The translations under genes and the position numbers were made by a program. 64,000 bases of DNA, from contig NZ_JBHSBU010000001.1 in the NCBI RefSeq assembly GCF_042650885.1, forward strand, positions 4,092,001-4,156,000. The letters run 5' to 3'. This document shows, one piece after another, positions 35,539-44,124 of the stretch. The notes beneath the pieces are model-generated. The model saw nothing but the letters and a program-made list of their open reading frames with translations, was not told the origin of the DNA and did no database searches. The DNA comes from Chitinimonas_A lacunae. Lineage in GTDB: Bacteria > Pseudomonadota > Gammaproteobacteria > Burkholderiales > Chitinimonadaceae. The first letter of the stretch is position 1, and each line of letters starts with the position of its first letter.

Positions 35539-36435
35539 ATGGAAATCTACCAATTAAGAACTTTTGTCGCGGTGGCCCAGCAAGGGCACCTTACGCAAGC
35601 GGCAGAAATATTGCACTTGAGTCAGCCGGCGGTGACGGCCCAGATCAAGGCCCTGGAGGAGGAAACCGGCGTTGCCCTGTTCGAGCGCACCTCGGCCGGG
35701 GTGATGCTGACCGAGGCGGGCAAGCTGCTGCTGCCCGAGGCCGAGGCGATTCTGGCCGGTACGCGCCATCTGCTGCATAAGGCCAAATCGTTCAAGGGCC
35801 AACTGGGCGGCAAAGCCCGGGTCGGCACCATTCTGACCCCGACCCAACTGCGGCTCGGCCCCTGGCTCGCCACTTTGAAACAGCGCTATCCGCTGCTACA
35901 GATCAGCACCTTTCAGGGCATTTCGGGCAGCGTGCTCAATGAGGTGCGCAAGAAAGAGCTCGACTGCGGCTTCTATATCGGCCGCAACCCCTACCAGAAC
36001 GTCCATGGCCTGCTGCTGGCCGAGCTGCCCTATGTGGTGGCGGCACCCGCCGCCTGGCGCGAATCGCTCGAAGGCTGCGACTGGCGCACGCTCGGGCGCC
36101 AGCCCTGGGTCGGGGTGAGTCAGTTTTCCAGCCTGTCCAAGCTGCACAGCGAAATCTGGCGCGAACGCAATATCGCGCCCAAGAAGGTGCTCGACATCGA
36201 TCAGGAACAGACCATGGTGGCCTGTGTCGAGGCGGGAGTGGGATTGTGCCTGGTGCGACGCGATGCGGCCGAAGCGGCGGCGGCGCAGGGCAGCCTGTGG
36301 ATCTGGGGCGATGCGGCCATCGATGTGCCGCTGACCTTTATCTATCCGGGTGAGCGCAGCGACGATCCTTTGGTGCTGGTAATGATCGAGACGCTGGAGG
36401 CGGTGTGGCAGAAGCCCTTGCGAGGGGTGGACTGA
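35539..36435 (+). CDS. LysR-family transcriptional regulator
   Basis: 298 aa. An N-terminal winged helix-turn-helix (MEIYQLRTFVAVAQQGHLTQAAEILHLSQPAVTAQIKALEEETGVALFER) is followed by a linker helix and a periplasmic-binding-like effector domain (about 90-290). It is divergent from yjcH-actP-acs, and a T-N11-A palindrome lies between them, so it probably controls acetate use. Its effector is unknown. Start ATG 35539 has AAAAAGG upstream; the frame is open further 5' but that part is not LysR-like. An R2 element follows its stop. Confidence 0.93.
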   Translation: MEIYQLRTFVAVAQQGHLTQAAEILHLSQPAVTAQIKALEEETGVALFERTSAGVMLTEAGKLLLPEAEAILAGTRHLLHKAKSFKGQLGGKARVGTILTPTQLRLGPWLATLKQRYPLLQISTFQGISGSVLNEVRKKELDCGFYIGRNPYQNVHGLLLAELPYVVAAPAAWRESLEGCDWRTLGRQPWVGVSQFSSLSKLHSEIWRERNIAPKKVLDIDQEQTMVACVEAGVGLCLVRRDAAEAAAAQGSLWIWGDAAIDVPLTFIYPGERSDDPLVLVMIETLEAVWQKPLRGVD

Positions 36436-36502
36436 GCAATAAAAGATATCTGCATATCATGTACTAGACATGCGGATGTAAAAAAGAAATATTAAATATT
36501 TT
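36436..36502 (-). repeat. R1 intergenic element, copy i
   Basis: On the minus strand: AATATTTAATATTTC, CCGC, TGTCTAGT, then ATATGCAGATATC. It is 3 nt shorter between CCGC and the TCT core. It lies downstream of cbiX on the cbiX strand. Confidence 0.55.
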
Positions 36503-36520
36503 ACTGAATCCTTTTGAGTC

Positions 36521-36626
36521 GGCGTCACCGCTAAGCCTGATCGGGGCCGATGGGCCGGCATCTTGAGGTTCGGACACCTTGACGCCGAATGGCCGGGAAA
36601 TGCTCTGGCGTCTAAGCCGTGTCGAT
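36521..36626 (+). repeat. R2 structured intergenic element, copy B
   Basis: The core GGCGTC (36521) ... GACGCC (36581) has the spacing of copies A and C. The outer helix pairs perfectly. The middle helix is GCCTGA/TCGGAC, where an A-T pair replaces a G-C pair of the other copies. Similarity to copy C continues through GGAAATGCTCTGG to GTGTCGAT, running into the end of cbiX. Confidence 0.65.
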
Positions 36627-37007
36627 GCCATCCCCCCCTTGTCCGTAGCTTGCAGCAATCCAGTCGGCCATGGCTGTGATCACCGGCTCGGCTTCACCGA
36701 GCGCTGCGCTTTGAATGATCTCGACACCTTGATGGCGCTGCCGCGCCGCTTGGAGCAATAAGGGCAGATCACGCCGCAGATGGGCGCCACGTGCCATAAA
36801 CGCCGGAATCACCACGATACGGCGACTGCCCTGGGCGACGGCCTGGTCGATGCAGTCGGGCAGCGCAGGGGTCATCAATTCAAGAAAGGCCAGGCTGACA
36901 CGCTGCCCGGGGGTACGGGCGGCGAGCGTCTGCGCCAGTTTTTGCAGGGGTTCGGCCCAGGCGGGATCACGGGCGCCGTGGGCAAACAGGATCAGGGTCT
37001 GGAGCAT
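36612..37007 (-). CDS. cbiX: CbiX-type sirohydrochlorin chelatase
   Basis: 131 aa, the short (single-domain) CbiX/SirB-like form. LILFAHGARDPAWAEPLQKLA (metal-binding His near 10) and VVIPAFMARGAHLRRDLPLLL (second His near 75) are the family's metal-insertion motifs. It inserts cobalt, or iron in siroheme synthesis, into sirohydrochlorin. There are no other cobalamin or siroheme genes nearby, so the metal is undecided. The start at 37007 has AGGAA upstream. Its last bases overlap the edge of R2 copy B, suggesting the repeat sits right at the gene end. Confidence 0.88.
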   Translation of the reverse strand: MLQTLILFAHGARDPAWAEPLQKLAQTLAARTPGQRVSLAFLELMTPALPDCIDQAVAQGSRRIVVIPAFMARGAHLRRDLPLLLQAARQRHQGVEIIQSAALGEAEPVITAMADWIAASYGQGGDGIDTA

Positions 37008-37138
37008 GGAAAATTCCTGGAAAGCCAGCACTGGCGCGGCCTGGGTGTTTGCCTAGCTGTGCCGCAGAGGTGTGGTCGATAGCATACCGTCATTGCCTGC
37101 AATGCGCGGGCTGCTGCTTGGTATAGAGGTTGGTCGCA

Positions 37139-38677
37139 ATGGAATGCCTGCCACCGTTGAGCGAATTAAGGCTGTTGCCAGCCACGGAGGCCGATGCGGC
37201 CGACTGGCTGGTCTCCGCAGTGCCAGGGCGCTGGCAATGGCAGCCCCGTAGCGGCCGGCTGGCAGTCGATCAGGCGACGTTGCGTCTGCTGGGCTACCAG
37301 GTTGACCAACTGAAAATGGTACCGCGCTGGGACCAACTGATCCATCCGGCCGACCAGGACCGACTGTTGAGCGCCTGGCGCAATGCCAGTTGCCAGGGCT
37401 GGCAGTTGGGTCTGCGCCTGCGCACCCGGCGCGGCCGTTGGGGATGCGTGGGCCTGCGTGCCCGCGCCGCCAATGCCGACGGCGTGGTATCGGGAGTGGT
37501 CTGGCCGCTGCGTACCCTGCCGGTACAGCACGATCCGCATTTCCCCCAGGTGCTGGGCCTTGACGAGGCGGTGCTGCTGCATGACGTCAACGGTGCCATC
37601 GTCGCCTGGAATGCCCCGGCCGAACGGCTGCTCGGCATGAGTGGCGAGCAGCTGCGTGGTCGTTCCCTGACCGATCCTTGCTGGCGCACCCTCGATGAGG
37701 ATGGCCGGCCCCTGGCCATCGACAGTCATCCCTTATGGCTGTCGCGTGCCGCTTCCCAACCCTGTCGAGATATGGTGCTGGGTCTGCTGCGGCCCGACGG
37801 GCGCTGGGTCTGGCTCAGCCTCGATATCGAACCGGTACAGTGGCCCGGCTCGCGTGCCGTATCGATGACCACCTTGCGCGATATCACGGCTGAGCGCTGC
37901 GCCAGCGAAGCGCGGCGGTTGGCCGCGGCGGTATTCGAGCAGGCGCGTGGCAGCATCACCATTTGCGATCCGGCCGGCCGGCTGGCGCGGGTCAGCCAAC
38001 CGATTGCCGCGCCGCCTATCCAGCCAGCCGCCGAGGCCCTGCTGCCCGAGCCGGCGGAACCCGCTTCCGTGGGCCGGCGCCACAGCCAGCCGACCGTGGC
38101 GGCCTATTGCGATGCCCTGACCCAATTGCCCAACCGACTGGCGCTGCTCGATGCGATCCAGGCAGCGTTGCACCAGGCCGACAATACCGGCGGACTGGTC
38201 GGGGTTGCCTTTATCGACCTCGACCGCTTCCGTGGCATCAACGACCGCTGGGGCCATGCGGTGGGCGATCTGTTGCTGATGGAAGTGGCGCAGCGTATCC
38301 GCGCCCTGTTGCGCAGCAACGATATGGTGGCGCGGCTGGGCGGCGATGAATTCGCCCTGCTGTTCGATCACGCCGCTTCGTGGCGCGAATGTGTGGGGAG
38401 CCTCGAGCGCGTGCTGATCGAAGTCGCACGGCCGGTACTGGTCGAGAGCCGTCTGCTGCGGGTGACCGCCAGTATCGGGCTCACCGTCTACCCCGACGAC
38501 CGGGCCGGCGCCATCGAGCTGCTGCGCCATGCCGAACATGCAATGCAGTCGGCCAAACTGGCCGGGGGCGACCGCTATGGTCTGTCGCGGATTGTCGGGA
38601 AATTCCTCGACTGGGGTGGAAAGAAAGAAATCCGCCAAATCGATGCCACAAGCCGAGGTCTATACAAGAAATTCTAA
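37139..38677 (+). CDS. PAS-PAS-GGDEF diguanylate cyclase
   Basis: 512 aa, no membrane segments or signal peptide. The N-terminal PAS-like domain (WQWQPRSGRLAVDQATLRLLGYQVDQL) is at about 30-130. A second PAS (FPQVLGLDEAVLLHDVNGAIVAWNAPAERLLGMSGEQLRGRSL) lies at about 135-255. A GGDEF domain is at about 330-490, with an RSND I-site at 392-395 and GGDEF at 401-405. Substrate and metal residues (DLDRFRGIND) look normal, so an active, product-inhibited cyclase is expected. There is no EAL domain. The start at 37139 has GAGG upstream. Its cytosolic ligand is unknown. Confidence 0.9.
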   Translation: MECLPPLSELRLLPATEADAADWLVSAVPGRWQWQPRSGRLAVDQATLRLLGYQVDQLKMVPRWDQLIHPADQDRLLSAWRNASCQGWQLGLRLRTRRGRWGCVGLRARAANADGVVSGVVWPLRTLPVQHDPHFPQVLGLDEAVLLHDVNGAIVAWNAPAERLLGMSGEQLRGRSLTDPCWRTLDEDGRPLAIDSHPLWLSRAASQPCRDMVLGLLRPDGRWVWLSLDIEPVQWPGSRAVSMTTLRDITAERCASEARRLAAAVFEQARGSITICDPAGRLARVSQPIAAPPIQPAAEALLPEPAEPASVGRRHSQPTVAAYCDALTQLPNRLALLDAIQAALHQADNTGGLVGVAFIDLDRFRGINDRWGHAVGDLLLMEVAQRIRALLRSNDMVARLGGDEFALLFDHAASWRECVGSLERVLIEVARPVLVESRLLRVTASIGLTVYPDDRAGAIELLRHAEHAMQSAKLAGGDRYGLSRIVGKFLDWGGKKEIRQIDATSRGLYKKF

Positions 38678-38705
38678 ATAAATCAGTTGAAACACAGCCA
38701 AAACA

Positions 38706-38731
38706 AAACCCCCGCCTAGGCGGGGGTTTTC
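38706..38731. terminator. bidirectional intrinsic terminator
   Basis: 12-bp perfect stem AAAACCCCCGCC / GGCGGGGGTTTT with a 2-nt loop. It lies between the convergent GGDEF gene and rpmG. Confidence 0.9.
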
Positions 38732-38781
38732 GACTGCGTCGCACCAGCTTGAGAGACTAAGCGCGGAGCCCAAGCGTCGGT

Positions 38782-38937
38782 TTACTTGAGCTTGGTCTCT
38801 TTGTAGATGACATGCTTGCGGGCGACGGGATCAAATTTCTTGATCTCCATCTTTTCCGGCATGGTGCGCTTGTTCTTGGTGGTGGTGTAGAAGTGGCCGG
38901 TACCGGCGGTCGATTCGAGCTTGATCTTATCGCGCAT
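38782..38937 (-). CDS. rpmG: 50S ribosomal protein L33
   Basis: 51 aa, complete: begins MRDKIKLESTAGTGHFYTT and ends with HVIYKETKLK. There are no CxxC pairs, so this is the zinc-independent form, as in E. coli. It lies 17 bp after rpmB in the usual rpmB-rpmG operon, and the bidirectional terminator at 38706 follows. Confidence 0.97.
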   Translation of the reverse strand: MRDKIKLESTAGTGHFYTTTKNKRTMPEKMEIKKFDPVARKHVIYKETKLK

Positions 38938-38954
38938 GGTATGTCACTCCCGGA

Positions 38955-39188
38955 TTACAGTTCGCCACGGAGGCGGAGGTCAGCCAGCACCACATCGATG
39001 CCGACCTTGTCGATGGTGCGCAGAGCAGCGTTGGAAACACGCAGACGCACCCAACGGTTTTCGCTTTCAACCCAGAACTTGCGATATTGCAGGTTGGGCA
39101 GGAAACGACGTTTGGTCTTGTTGTTGGCGTGGGAAACATTGTTCCCGACCATCGGCCGCTTGCCGGTGATCTTGCATACTCGAGCCAT
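38955..39188 (-). CDS. rpmB: 50S ribosomal protein L28
   Basis: 77 aa. MARVCKITGKRPMVGNN and TKRRFLPNLQ are diagnostic of L28; only one Cys remains, so it is a zinc-independent form. The promoter upstream is near-consensus (see 39274-39302). Operon with rpmG. Confidence 0.97.
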   Translation of the reverse strand: MARVCKITGKRPMVGNNVSHANNKTKRRFLPNLQYRKFWVESENRWVRLRVSNAALRTIDKVGIDVVLADLRLRGEL

Positions 39189-39273
39189 GTTTGGACTCCC
39201 GACTTATCTCTTCAAAGGTTTGTTCAACAGAGCCGCACCACAAGGGCATGACTCGAAAACGCAAAGAGGGCGG

Positions 39274-39302
39274 ATGTTACCGGCATCGCAAGCGCTTGTC
39301 AA
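39274..39302 (-). promoter_or_regulatory. sigma-70 promoter of rpmB-rpmG
   Basis: On the minus strand: TTGACA (39297-39302), 17-bp spacer, TAACAT (39274-39279). Perfect -35 and good -10; predicted start about 80 bp before rpmB. Confidence 0.8.
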
Positions 39303-39364
39303 ACCTACGCTTTTAGACTTGCCATCAATGCGGCAGATTCGCCGCGCCCGCCCGCCTGCACTAC

Positions 39365-39406
39365 AAAAAACCGGCAGCGACCGCTATGCCAACACGGCCG
39401 CTGCGG
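39365..39406 (-). terminator. intrinsic terminator after the sugar ABC operon
   Basis: On the minus strand CAGCGGCC (39396-39403) pairs with GGTCGCTG (39375-39382, one G-U), with a partly paired base, followed by a TTTTTT run (39365-39370). Confidence 0.7.
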
Positions 39407-39412
39407 CAGCTT

Positions 39413-40525
39413 TCACACCAGCCGGTTCTCGCTGACCGGATCGAACAACAAGGCCTTGCCCGGATCGATCAGCAAGCGCATCGCCTCACCGGGCCGCGCC
39501 ACTGCCTGCGGATGACAGCGTGCCACGGCCTTGACGCCATTGATGCTGATCGTCACCAGGGTATCGGGGCCGGTCGGCTCGGCGATCTCGACCCGGGCAT
39601 CGAGCGCCTGCAAGCCCGGCCGCTCGTTATGGGCGCTGCCCGGATCGGTCAACTGCTCGGGACGCAGTCCGAGGATGACTTCACGTCCCAGCAGGCCACG
39701 CTGGCTGTCGCTGAGCCGACCCAGCCGCAGCGGCTGCACCGTACCGGCGCTGTCGAGCCGCACCACGGCACAGCCTTGTTCCTGTTCAAGCCGGCATGGA
39801 ATGAAATTCATCGCCGGCGAGCCGATAAAGCCCGCCACATAGAGATTGGCCGGCTCGTCGTAGATCTGCTGCGGCGTGCCGAACTGTTTGACCTCGCCAT
39901 CCTTCATGACCGCGATCCGGTCACCCAGGGTCATCGCCTCGATCTGGTCGTGGGTGACATAGACGATGGTGGTGCCAAGACGCTGGTGCAGCAGCTTGAT
40001 CTCGCTGCGCATCTCGACCCGCAGCTTGGCGTCCAGATTGGATAAGGGCTCGTCGAACAGAAACAGCGCCGGATCGCGCGCCAGCGCCCGGCCCATTGCC
40101 ACGCGCTGACGCTGGCCGCCCGAGAGCTGTTGCGGTTTGCGATCGAGCAGATGTTCGATCTGTAGCGTCTTGGCTACCCGGGCGATGATCTGTTCCTGCT
40201 CGGCCCGCGGCACTTTGTGGATTTCCAGGCCGAAGGCGATGTTCTTGCGCACCGTCATATTGGGATAGAGCGCATAGCTCTGGAACACCATGGCGATATC
40301 GCGATCTTTGGGCGACAGATGGTTGACCACCCGGTCGCCGATCAGGATCTCGCCGGCGCTGATATCGTCGAGTCCGGCGATCATATTGAGCAAGGTGGAC
40401 TTGCCACAGCCCGATGGCCCGACCAGGATCAGAAACTGGCCTTTGTCGATCTCCAGATTGATGCCCTTGAGAATATGGGTATCGCCATAGGATTTCTTGA
40501 CGTTGCGGATGGAAAGCGCGCCCAT
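39413..40525 (-). CDS. gtsD: sugar ABC transporter ATPase, MalK/UgpC type
   Basis: 370 aa. Walker A GPSGCGKST at about 38-46, Q-loop VFQSYALYPNMTV, signature LSGGQRQRVA near 135, Walker B ALFLFDEPLSNLD, and switch His. A C-terminal TOBE/MalK regulatory domain at about 245-370 is present. It closes the gtsABCD-type operon, 10 bp after the gtsC stop. Identification as the glucose/mannose importer's ATPase rests on operon order; these ATPases often serve several sugar importers. Confidence 0.9.
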   Translation of the reverse strand: MGALSIRNVKKSYGDTHILKGINLEIDKGQFLILVGPSGCGKSTLLNMIAGLDDISAGEILIGDRVVNHLSPKDRDIAMVFQSYALYPNMTVRKNIAFGLEIHKVPRAEQEQIIARVAKTLQIEHLLDRKPQQLSGGQRQRVAMGRALARDPALFLFDEPLSNLDAKLRVEMRSEIKLLHQRLGTTIVYVTHDQIEAMTLGDRIAVMKDGEVKQFGTPQQIYDEPANLYVAGFIGSPAMNFIPCRLEQEQGCAVVRLDSAGTVQPLRLGRLSDSQRGLLGREVILGLRPEQLTDPGSAHNERPGLQALDARVEIAEPTGPDTLVTISINGVKAVARCHPQAVARPGEAMRLLIDPGKALLFDPVSENRLV

Positions 40526-40535
40526 TGCTGTCTCC

Positions 40536-41414
40536 TTAACCTTTGACGGCGCCGGCGGTCAGGCCGCGCACGAAATATTTGCTGCCCACCACATAGACGA
40601 ATAGCGTCGGCAGGGCGGCGATAATGGCCGCAGCCATCTCGACGTTGTATTGCTTGACCCCGGTCGAGGTATTGACCAGGTTATTGAGCGCCACCGTCAT
40701 CGGCTGCGCTTCGCCGGCCGAGAACACCACGCCGAACAGGAAGTCGTTCCAGATCTGGGTGGTCTGCCAGATCAGACACACCATCATGGTCGGCACCGAG
40801 ATCGGCAGCAGGATGCGGAAGAAGATCCGGAAAAAGCCTGCGCCGTCGATCCGCGCCGCCTTGACCAGTTCGCCCGGCACGGTAACGTAATAGTTGCGGA
40901 AGAACAGGGTGGTGAACTGCAAGCCATAGACCGTATGCACCAGCACCAGCCGGGCGGTGCTGTCCTCGATGCCCAGCATCGCCAGCACCTGGGCCATCGG
41001 CAGGATCACCACTTGGAACGGCAGAAAGGTGCCGATCAGCAAGGCCATGAAGAAGGCGTCGGAACCTCGGAAGCGCCACATCGACAGCACATAGCCGTTG
41101 AAGGCGCCCAACAGCGTAGACAGCAGCACCGAGGGCACCAGCATCTTCAGGCTGTTGGCGAAATAGCCTTTGACGCCGTTGCAGTCGATGCCGGTACAGG
41201 CCGAGCCCCAGGCGATGCTCCAGGCATCGAAGTTGAGTCCGGCCGGCAGCGCCAGCAGATTGCCGGCCCGAATCTCATCGAGACTCTTGAAGCTGGTGGT
41301 CAACATCACATAGAGCGGCGCCAGATACCACAGTGCCATCACGATCAGCACCGCATAGATGGCAAACCGTGCCGCTCGCGCAGCCGGGGTGCGATGGTAG
41401 GCGAGATCAGCCAC
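40536..41414 (-). CDS. gtsC: sugar ABC transporter permease (MalG family)
   Basis: 292 aa with six membrane segments. The cytoplasmic EAA loop is seen as ELVKAARIDGAGFFRIFFRILLPISVP. MalG-type (CUT1) permease. It overlaps the preceding gene by 8 bp, so translation is coupled. The order with the neighbours matches the gtsABC glucose/mannose importer of pseudomonads. Confidence 0.92.
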   Translation of the reverse strand: MADLAYHRTPAARAARFAIYAVLIVMALWYLAPLYVMLTTSFKSLDEIRAGNLLALPAGLNFDAWSIAWGSACTGIDCNGVKGYFANSLKMLVPSVLLSTLLGAFNGYVLSMWRFRGSDAFFMALLIGTFLPFQVVILPMAQVLAMLGIEDSTARLVLVHTVYGLQFTTLFFRNYYVTVPGELVKAARIDGAGFFRIFFRILLPISVPTMMVCLIWQTTQIWNDFLFGVVFSAGEAQPMTVALNNLVNTSTGVKQYNVEMAAAIIAALPTLFVYVVGSKYFVRGLTAGAVKG

Positions 41415-42327
41415 GGCGTTCCCTCCTGAGTTCCGAATAGAGCAGCGGCATCACCACCGCGCAGGCAGTGAACAGCATCATCATGGCCGAGGCGGCGCCC
41501 AGGCCGAGCTGACCCCGGGTAAAGCCATGCTGGTACATGAAGATCGACGGCAGATCGGTGGCAAAGCCCGGCCCGCCGCTGGTCAGCGCCATCACCAGGT
41601 CAAAGCTCTTGACCGCGATATGGGCCAGGATCATAAACGCCGACAGAAACACCGGCCGCAGACTCGGAATGAGGATGCGGGCGTAGATGGTCGGCAGGCC
41701 GGCGCCATCGACCTGGGCTGCCTTGATGATCGAGTCGTCGATACCGCGCAGTCCGGCCAGAAACAGCGCCATCACAAAACCCGACGATTGCCAGACCGCC
41801 GCAATCACCACCGTGTAGATGGCCATATCGGGGTTGACGATCCAGTCGAAGCGGAAATCGGTAAACCCCCAGTCATGCAGCGTCTTCTCCAGCCCGAGCC
41901 CGGGGTTGAGCACCCATTTCCAGGCCGTGCCGGTAACGATGAATGACAGCGCCATCGGGTAGAGATAGAGGGTCCGCAGCGCACCCTCGCCCCGGATGCG
42001 CTGATCGAGCAGCACCGCCATCACCAGTCCCACAAGCAGGCTGACAGCGATAAACAGTCCGCCGAATACCGCCAGGTTCTGCATCGAGGTCCACCAGCGT
42101 TCATTGGCGAACAGTTCCTGATACTGGATCAGGCCGGCCCACTCATAGCGCGGCAGCAGGCGCGATTCGGTAAACGACAGCCAGGCGGTCCAGCCGATAA
42201 AGCCGTAAAAGCCGACCAGGCAGGCGACGATGGTCGGCGCCAGCACGAGCTTGGGCAGCACCGTGTCGGCCAGCCGGCCGATCGATAGCCAAGGCGCGAC
42301 GGCGGCGCCGTGACGGGGTGCGGTCAT
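41407..42327 (-). CDS. gtsB: sugar ABC transporter permease (MalF family)
   Basis: 306 aa, six membrane segments. EAA loop IIKAAQVDGAGLPTIYARILIPSLRP. It resembles GtsB (segments VACLVGFYGFIGWTAWLSFTESRLLPRY and WKWVLNPGLGLEKTLHDWGFTDF). The start at 42327 has GGAGAAA. It pairs with gtsC as the membrane-spanning channel. It lies 89 bp after gtsA. Confidence 0.92.
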   Translation of the reverse strand: MTAPRHGAAVAPWLSIGRLADTVLPKLVLAPTIVACLVGFYGFIGWTAWLSFTESRLLPRYEWAGLIQYQELFANERWWTSMQNLAVFGGLFIAVSLLVGLVMAVLLDQRIRGEGALRTLYLYPMALSFIVTGTAWKWVLNPGLGLEKTLHDWGFTDFRFDWIVNPDMAIYTVVIAAVWQSSGFVMALFLAGLRGIDDSIIKAAQVDGAGLPTIYARILIPSLRPVFLSAFMILAHIAVKSFDLVMALTSGGPGFATDLPSIFMYQHGFTRGQLGLGAASAMMMLFTACAVVMPLLYSELRRERRG

Positions 42328-42416
42328 GGCGGTTTCTCCGTAGACAGGGAGGAAGGCGGAAAGCCGGGTCGAACGACCCGGCATGGTGCCGGGACCGCAG
42401 CCCCGGCGCAGGGGGA

Positions 42417-43658
42417 TTACTTCTTCTTGGCAGCCTCGACCAGACGGCGGACGGCGTCCTGGCTGCTCATGGTCGAGTTCATAAAGGCAGCGACCACGTC
42501 CTGCACGGCACCCTGGGCAGCCGAGGGCATGGCCATGGCGTGGGCAAACGAAGGTACCAGGCTCGCGCTCTTATTGCTGGCCATGAAGTCGGCCGAGGAC
42601 TTCTTGGCGCAGTCGTCGAACTTCGTCATATCCATGCCAAGCCGGACCGGGATCGAACCCTTGTTGAGGTTGAAGGTTTCCTGGAAGGCCGGCGACAACA
42701 CGGTCTGGGCGAAATCGTTGGTGGCCTTCTGGTCCTTGTTCTTTTGCGCGAACACGATAAAGGAGTCGACGTTGAAGGTGAACGCGCCTTCGGTCCCTGG
42801 CGCGGCCAGGCACAGATAATCCTTGCCCGGCTGCTTGCCGGCGGCACTGAATTCGCCCTTGGCCCAGTCGCCCATGAACTGCATGGCGGCCTTGCCCTGG
42901 ATCACCATGGCAGTCGCCAGGTTCCAGTCGCGGCCCGGCATATCCTTATCCATATACTTGCGCACCGTGCGCAGGGTATCGAAGGCTTTCAAGGTGGTCG
43001 GGCTGTTGAGGGCGGCCGGGTCGAGCTGGACAAAGGCTTTCTGATACCAGGCGGCACCCCCCACGCCCAGGGCGACCGATTCAAATACCGTGGCATCCTG
43101 CCAGGGCTGGCCGCCGTGGGCGACCGGGATAAAGCCGGCTTTCTGGATCTTGTCGGCGACGGCGGCAAATTCGTCCCAGGTCTTGGGCGGGTTGACGCCG
43201 GCTTTCTTGAATACTTCGGGGTTGACCCACATCCAGTTGACCCGGTGCACATTGACCGGCACCGCGACATAGTTGTTCTGGTACTTCATGGCGCGCGCGA
43301 TCACCGGCGGGATCAGTCCGTCCCAGTTGTCGACCTTGGCGACCGCCGTCAGATTGGCCAGCACGCCCTCGCGGCCCCATTCCTGGATCGCCGGACCCTT
43401 GACCTGGGCGGCCGTGGGCGGGTTGCCCGACACCACGCGGGTCTTCAGCACGGTCATGGCGTTGTCGCCACCGCCACCGGCCACGGCAAAATCCTTCCAG
43501 GTGTGGCCCTTGGCCTGCACCATCTTCTTCAGTTCAGCAGCCGACTTGGCTTCGCCGCCCGAAGTCCACCAATGCAATACCTCGACTTCGCCCGCCTGGG
43601 CAGCCTGGACCAGCAAGCCGGCGGCAGCCAGCGCAACGGTAAGGTGACGAACGCGCAT
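42417..43658 (-). CDS. gtsA: periplasmic sugar-binding protein of ABC importer (GtsA-like)
   Basis: 413 aa solute-binding protein with a signal peptide (cleavage near AQA-GEVEV at 22-23). EVLHWWTSGGEAKSAAELKKM is the CUT1 N-terminal pattern, and FAVAGGGGDNAMTVLKTRVVSGNPPTAAQVKG is typical of the glucose/mannose-binding GtsA/GltB group. The start at 43658 follows AGGAGCG. It is first in the operon, and a gap to the permeases gives room for the usual stem that raises its own mRNA level, though I did not confirm one. The ligand is inferred. Confidence 0.92.
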   Translation of the reverse strand: MRVRHLTVALAAAGLLVQAAQAGEVEVLHWWTSGGEAKSAAELKKMVQAKGHTWKDFAVAGGGGDNAMTVLKTRVVSGNPPTAAQVKGPAIQEWGREGVLANLTAVAKVDNWDGLIPPVIARAMKYQNNYVAVPVNVHRVNWMWVNPEVFKKAGVNPPKTWDEFAAVADKIQKAGFIPVAHGGQPWQDATVFESVALGVGGAAWYQKAFVQLDPAALNSPTTLKAFDTLRTVRKYMDKDMPGRDWNLATAMVIQGKAAMQFMGDWAKGEFSAAGKQPGKDYLCLAAPGTEGAFTFNVDSFIVFAQKNKDQKATNDFAQTVLSPAFQETFNLNKGSIPVRLGMDMTKFDDCAKKSSADFMASNKSASLVPSFAHAMAMPSAAQGAVQDVVAAFMNSTMSSQDAVRRLVEAAKKK

Positions 43659-43720
43659 TGTCTCGCTCCTAATTGATCTTGGGTGGGAAACGCCTGCCAT
43701 GCGTAAGCAGACTGTCAGGA

Positions 43721-43749
43721 AATATAAAGCCAAGAATCCGGGTTGTGAA
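43721..43749 (-). promoter_or_regulatory. gtsA promoter
   Basis: On the minus strand: TTCACA (43744-43749), 17-bp spacer, TATATT (43721-43726). Confidence 0.65.
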
Positions 43750-43758
43750 CAGGGTTTT

Positions 43759-43777
43759 GTAAGTTTTAGGTAAGTTT
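43759..43777. promoter_or_regulatory. 11-bp-phased direct repeats upstream of the gts promoter
   Basis: GTAAGTTT occurs at 43759-43766 and again at 43770-43777, exactly one helical turn apart, about 10 bp before the -35. This is the layout of OmpR/PhoB-family activator sites. In pseudomonads gts is controlled by the OmpR-family regulator GltR, so a GltR-like site is plausible. Confidence 0.5.
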
Positions 43778-43982
43778 CGATGCTGCGGCGCAGCAGCCTG
43801 CTGTAAGCCGGACCGGTTTGTTATAGCAAAAACAGTATTTCCATCGCTGCCGCACGCGATGATTGGGATGACTGTTACGAAAAATATCCGATCTTTGAAA
43901 GCTGGCACAACCAGTCAATCAAGACCCGGCAGAGAGAAGCGAGCCGATAGCGCGGCAAAAAGCAGGAAGGCGGCGGAGGGGA

Positions 43983-44053
43983 GGAAAAATAGAAAAAATC
44001 AGGAAAAATGACCGAAAGTCATGATGCGGAAAATAAAGAAAATATATATTTTT
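43983..44053 (-). repeat. R1 intergenic element, copy j
   Basis: On the minus strand: T-rich head, CCGC, then a core with TGACTTTC, TTTTTCCTG and a T-rich tail. It is more diverged than others and lies about 70 bp after the stop of the 44125-44886 gene. Confidence 0.45.
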
Positions 44054-44124
44054 CAGCCTCCAATTAAATTGAGCAGGGCGATCTGGCCCGAAAACGCCGC
44101 CAGGCGCTGCCGGGCCGGACGCTG

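Larger units (their letters stand above)
43659..44124. other. non-coding gap with the gts promoter and an R1 element
   Basis: This 466-bp gap holds the gtsA promoter and its direct repeats (43721-43777) and R1 copy j. Nothing else with gene character is visible. Confidence 0.6.

Noticed and set aside
36612..36626. Possible frameshift at the end of cbiX where it meets R2-B
   Set aside because: The cbiX frame ends in a normal stop and its length is usual; the overlap with the repeat edge is about 15 bp.
42318..43676. 452-codon plus-strand frame across gtsA
   Set aside because: Antisense to a signal-peptide-bearing binding protein; no start signal.
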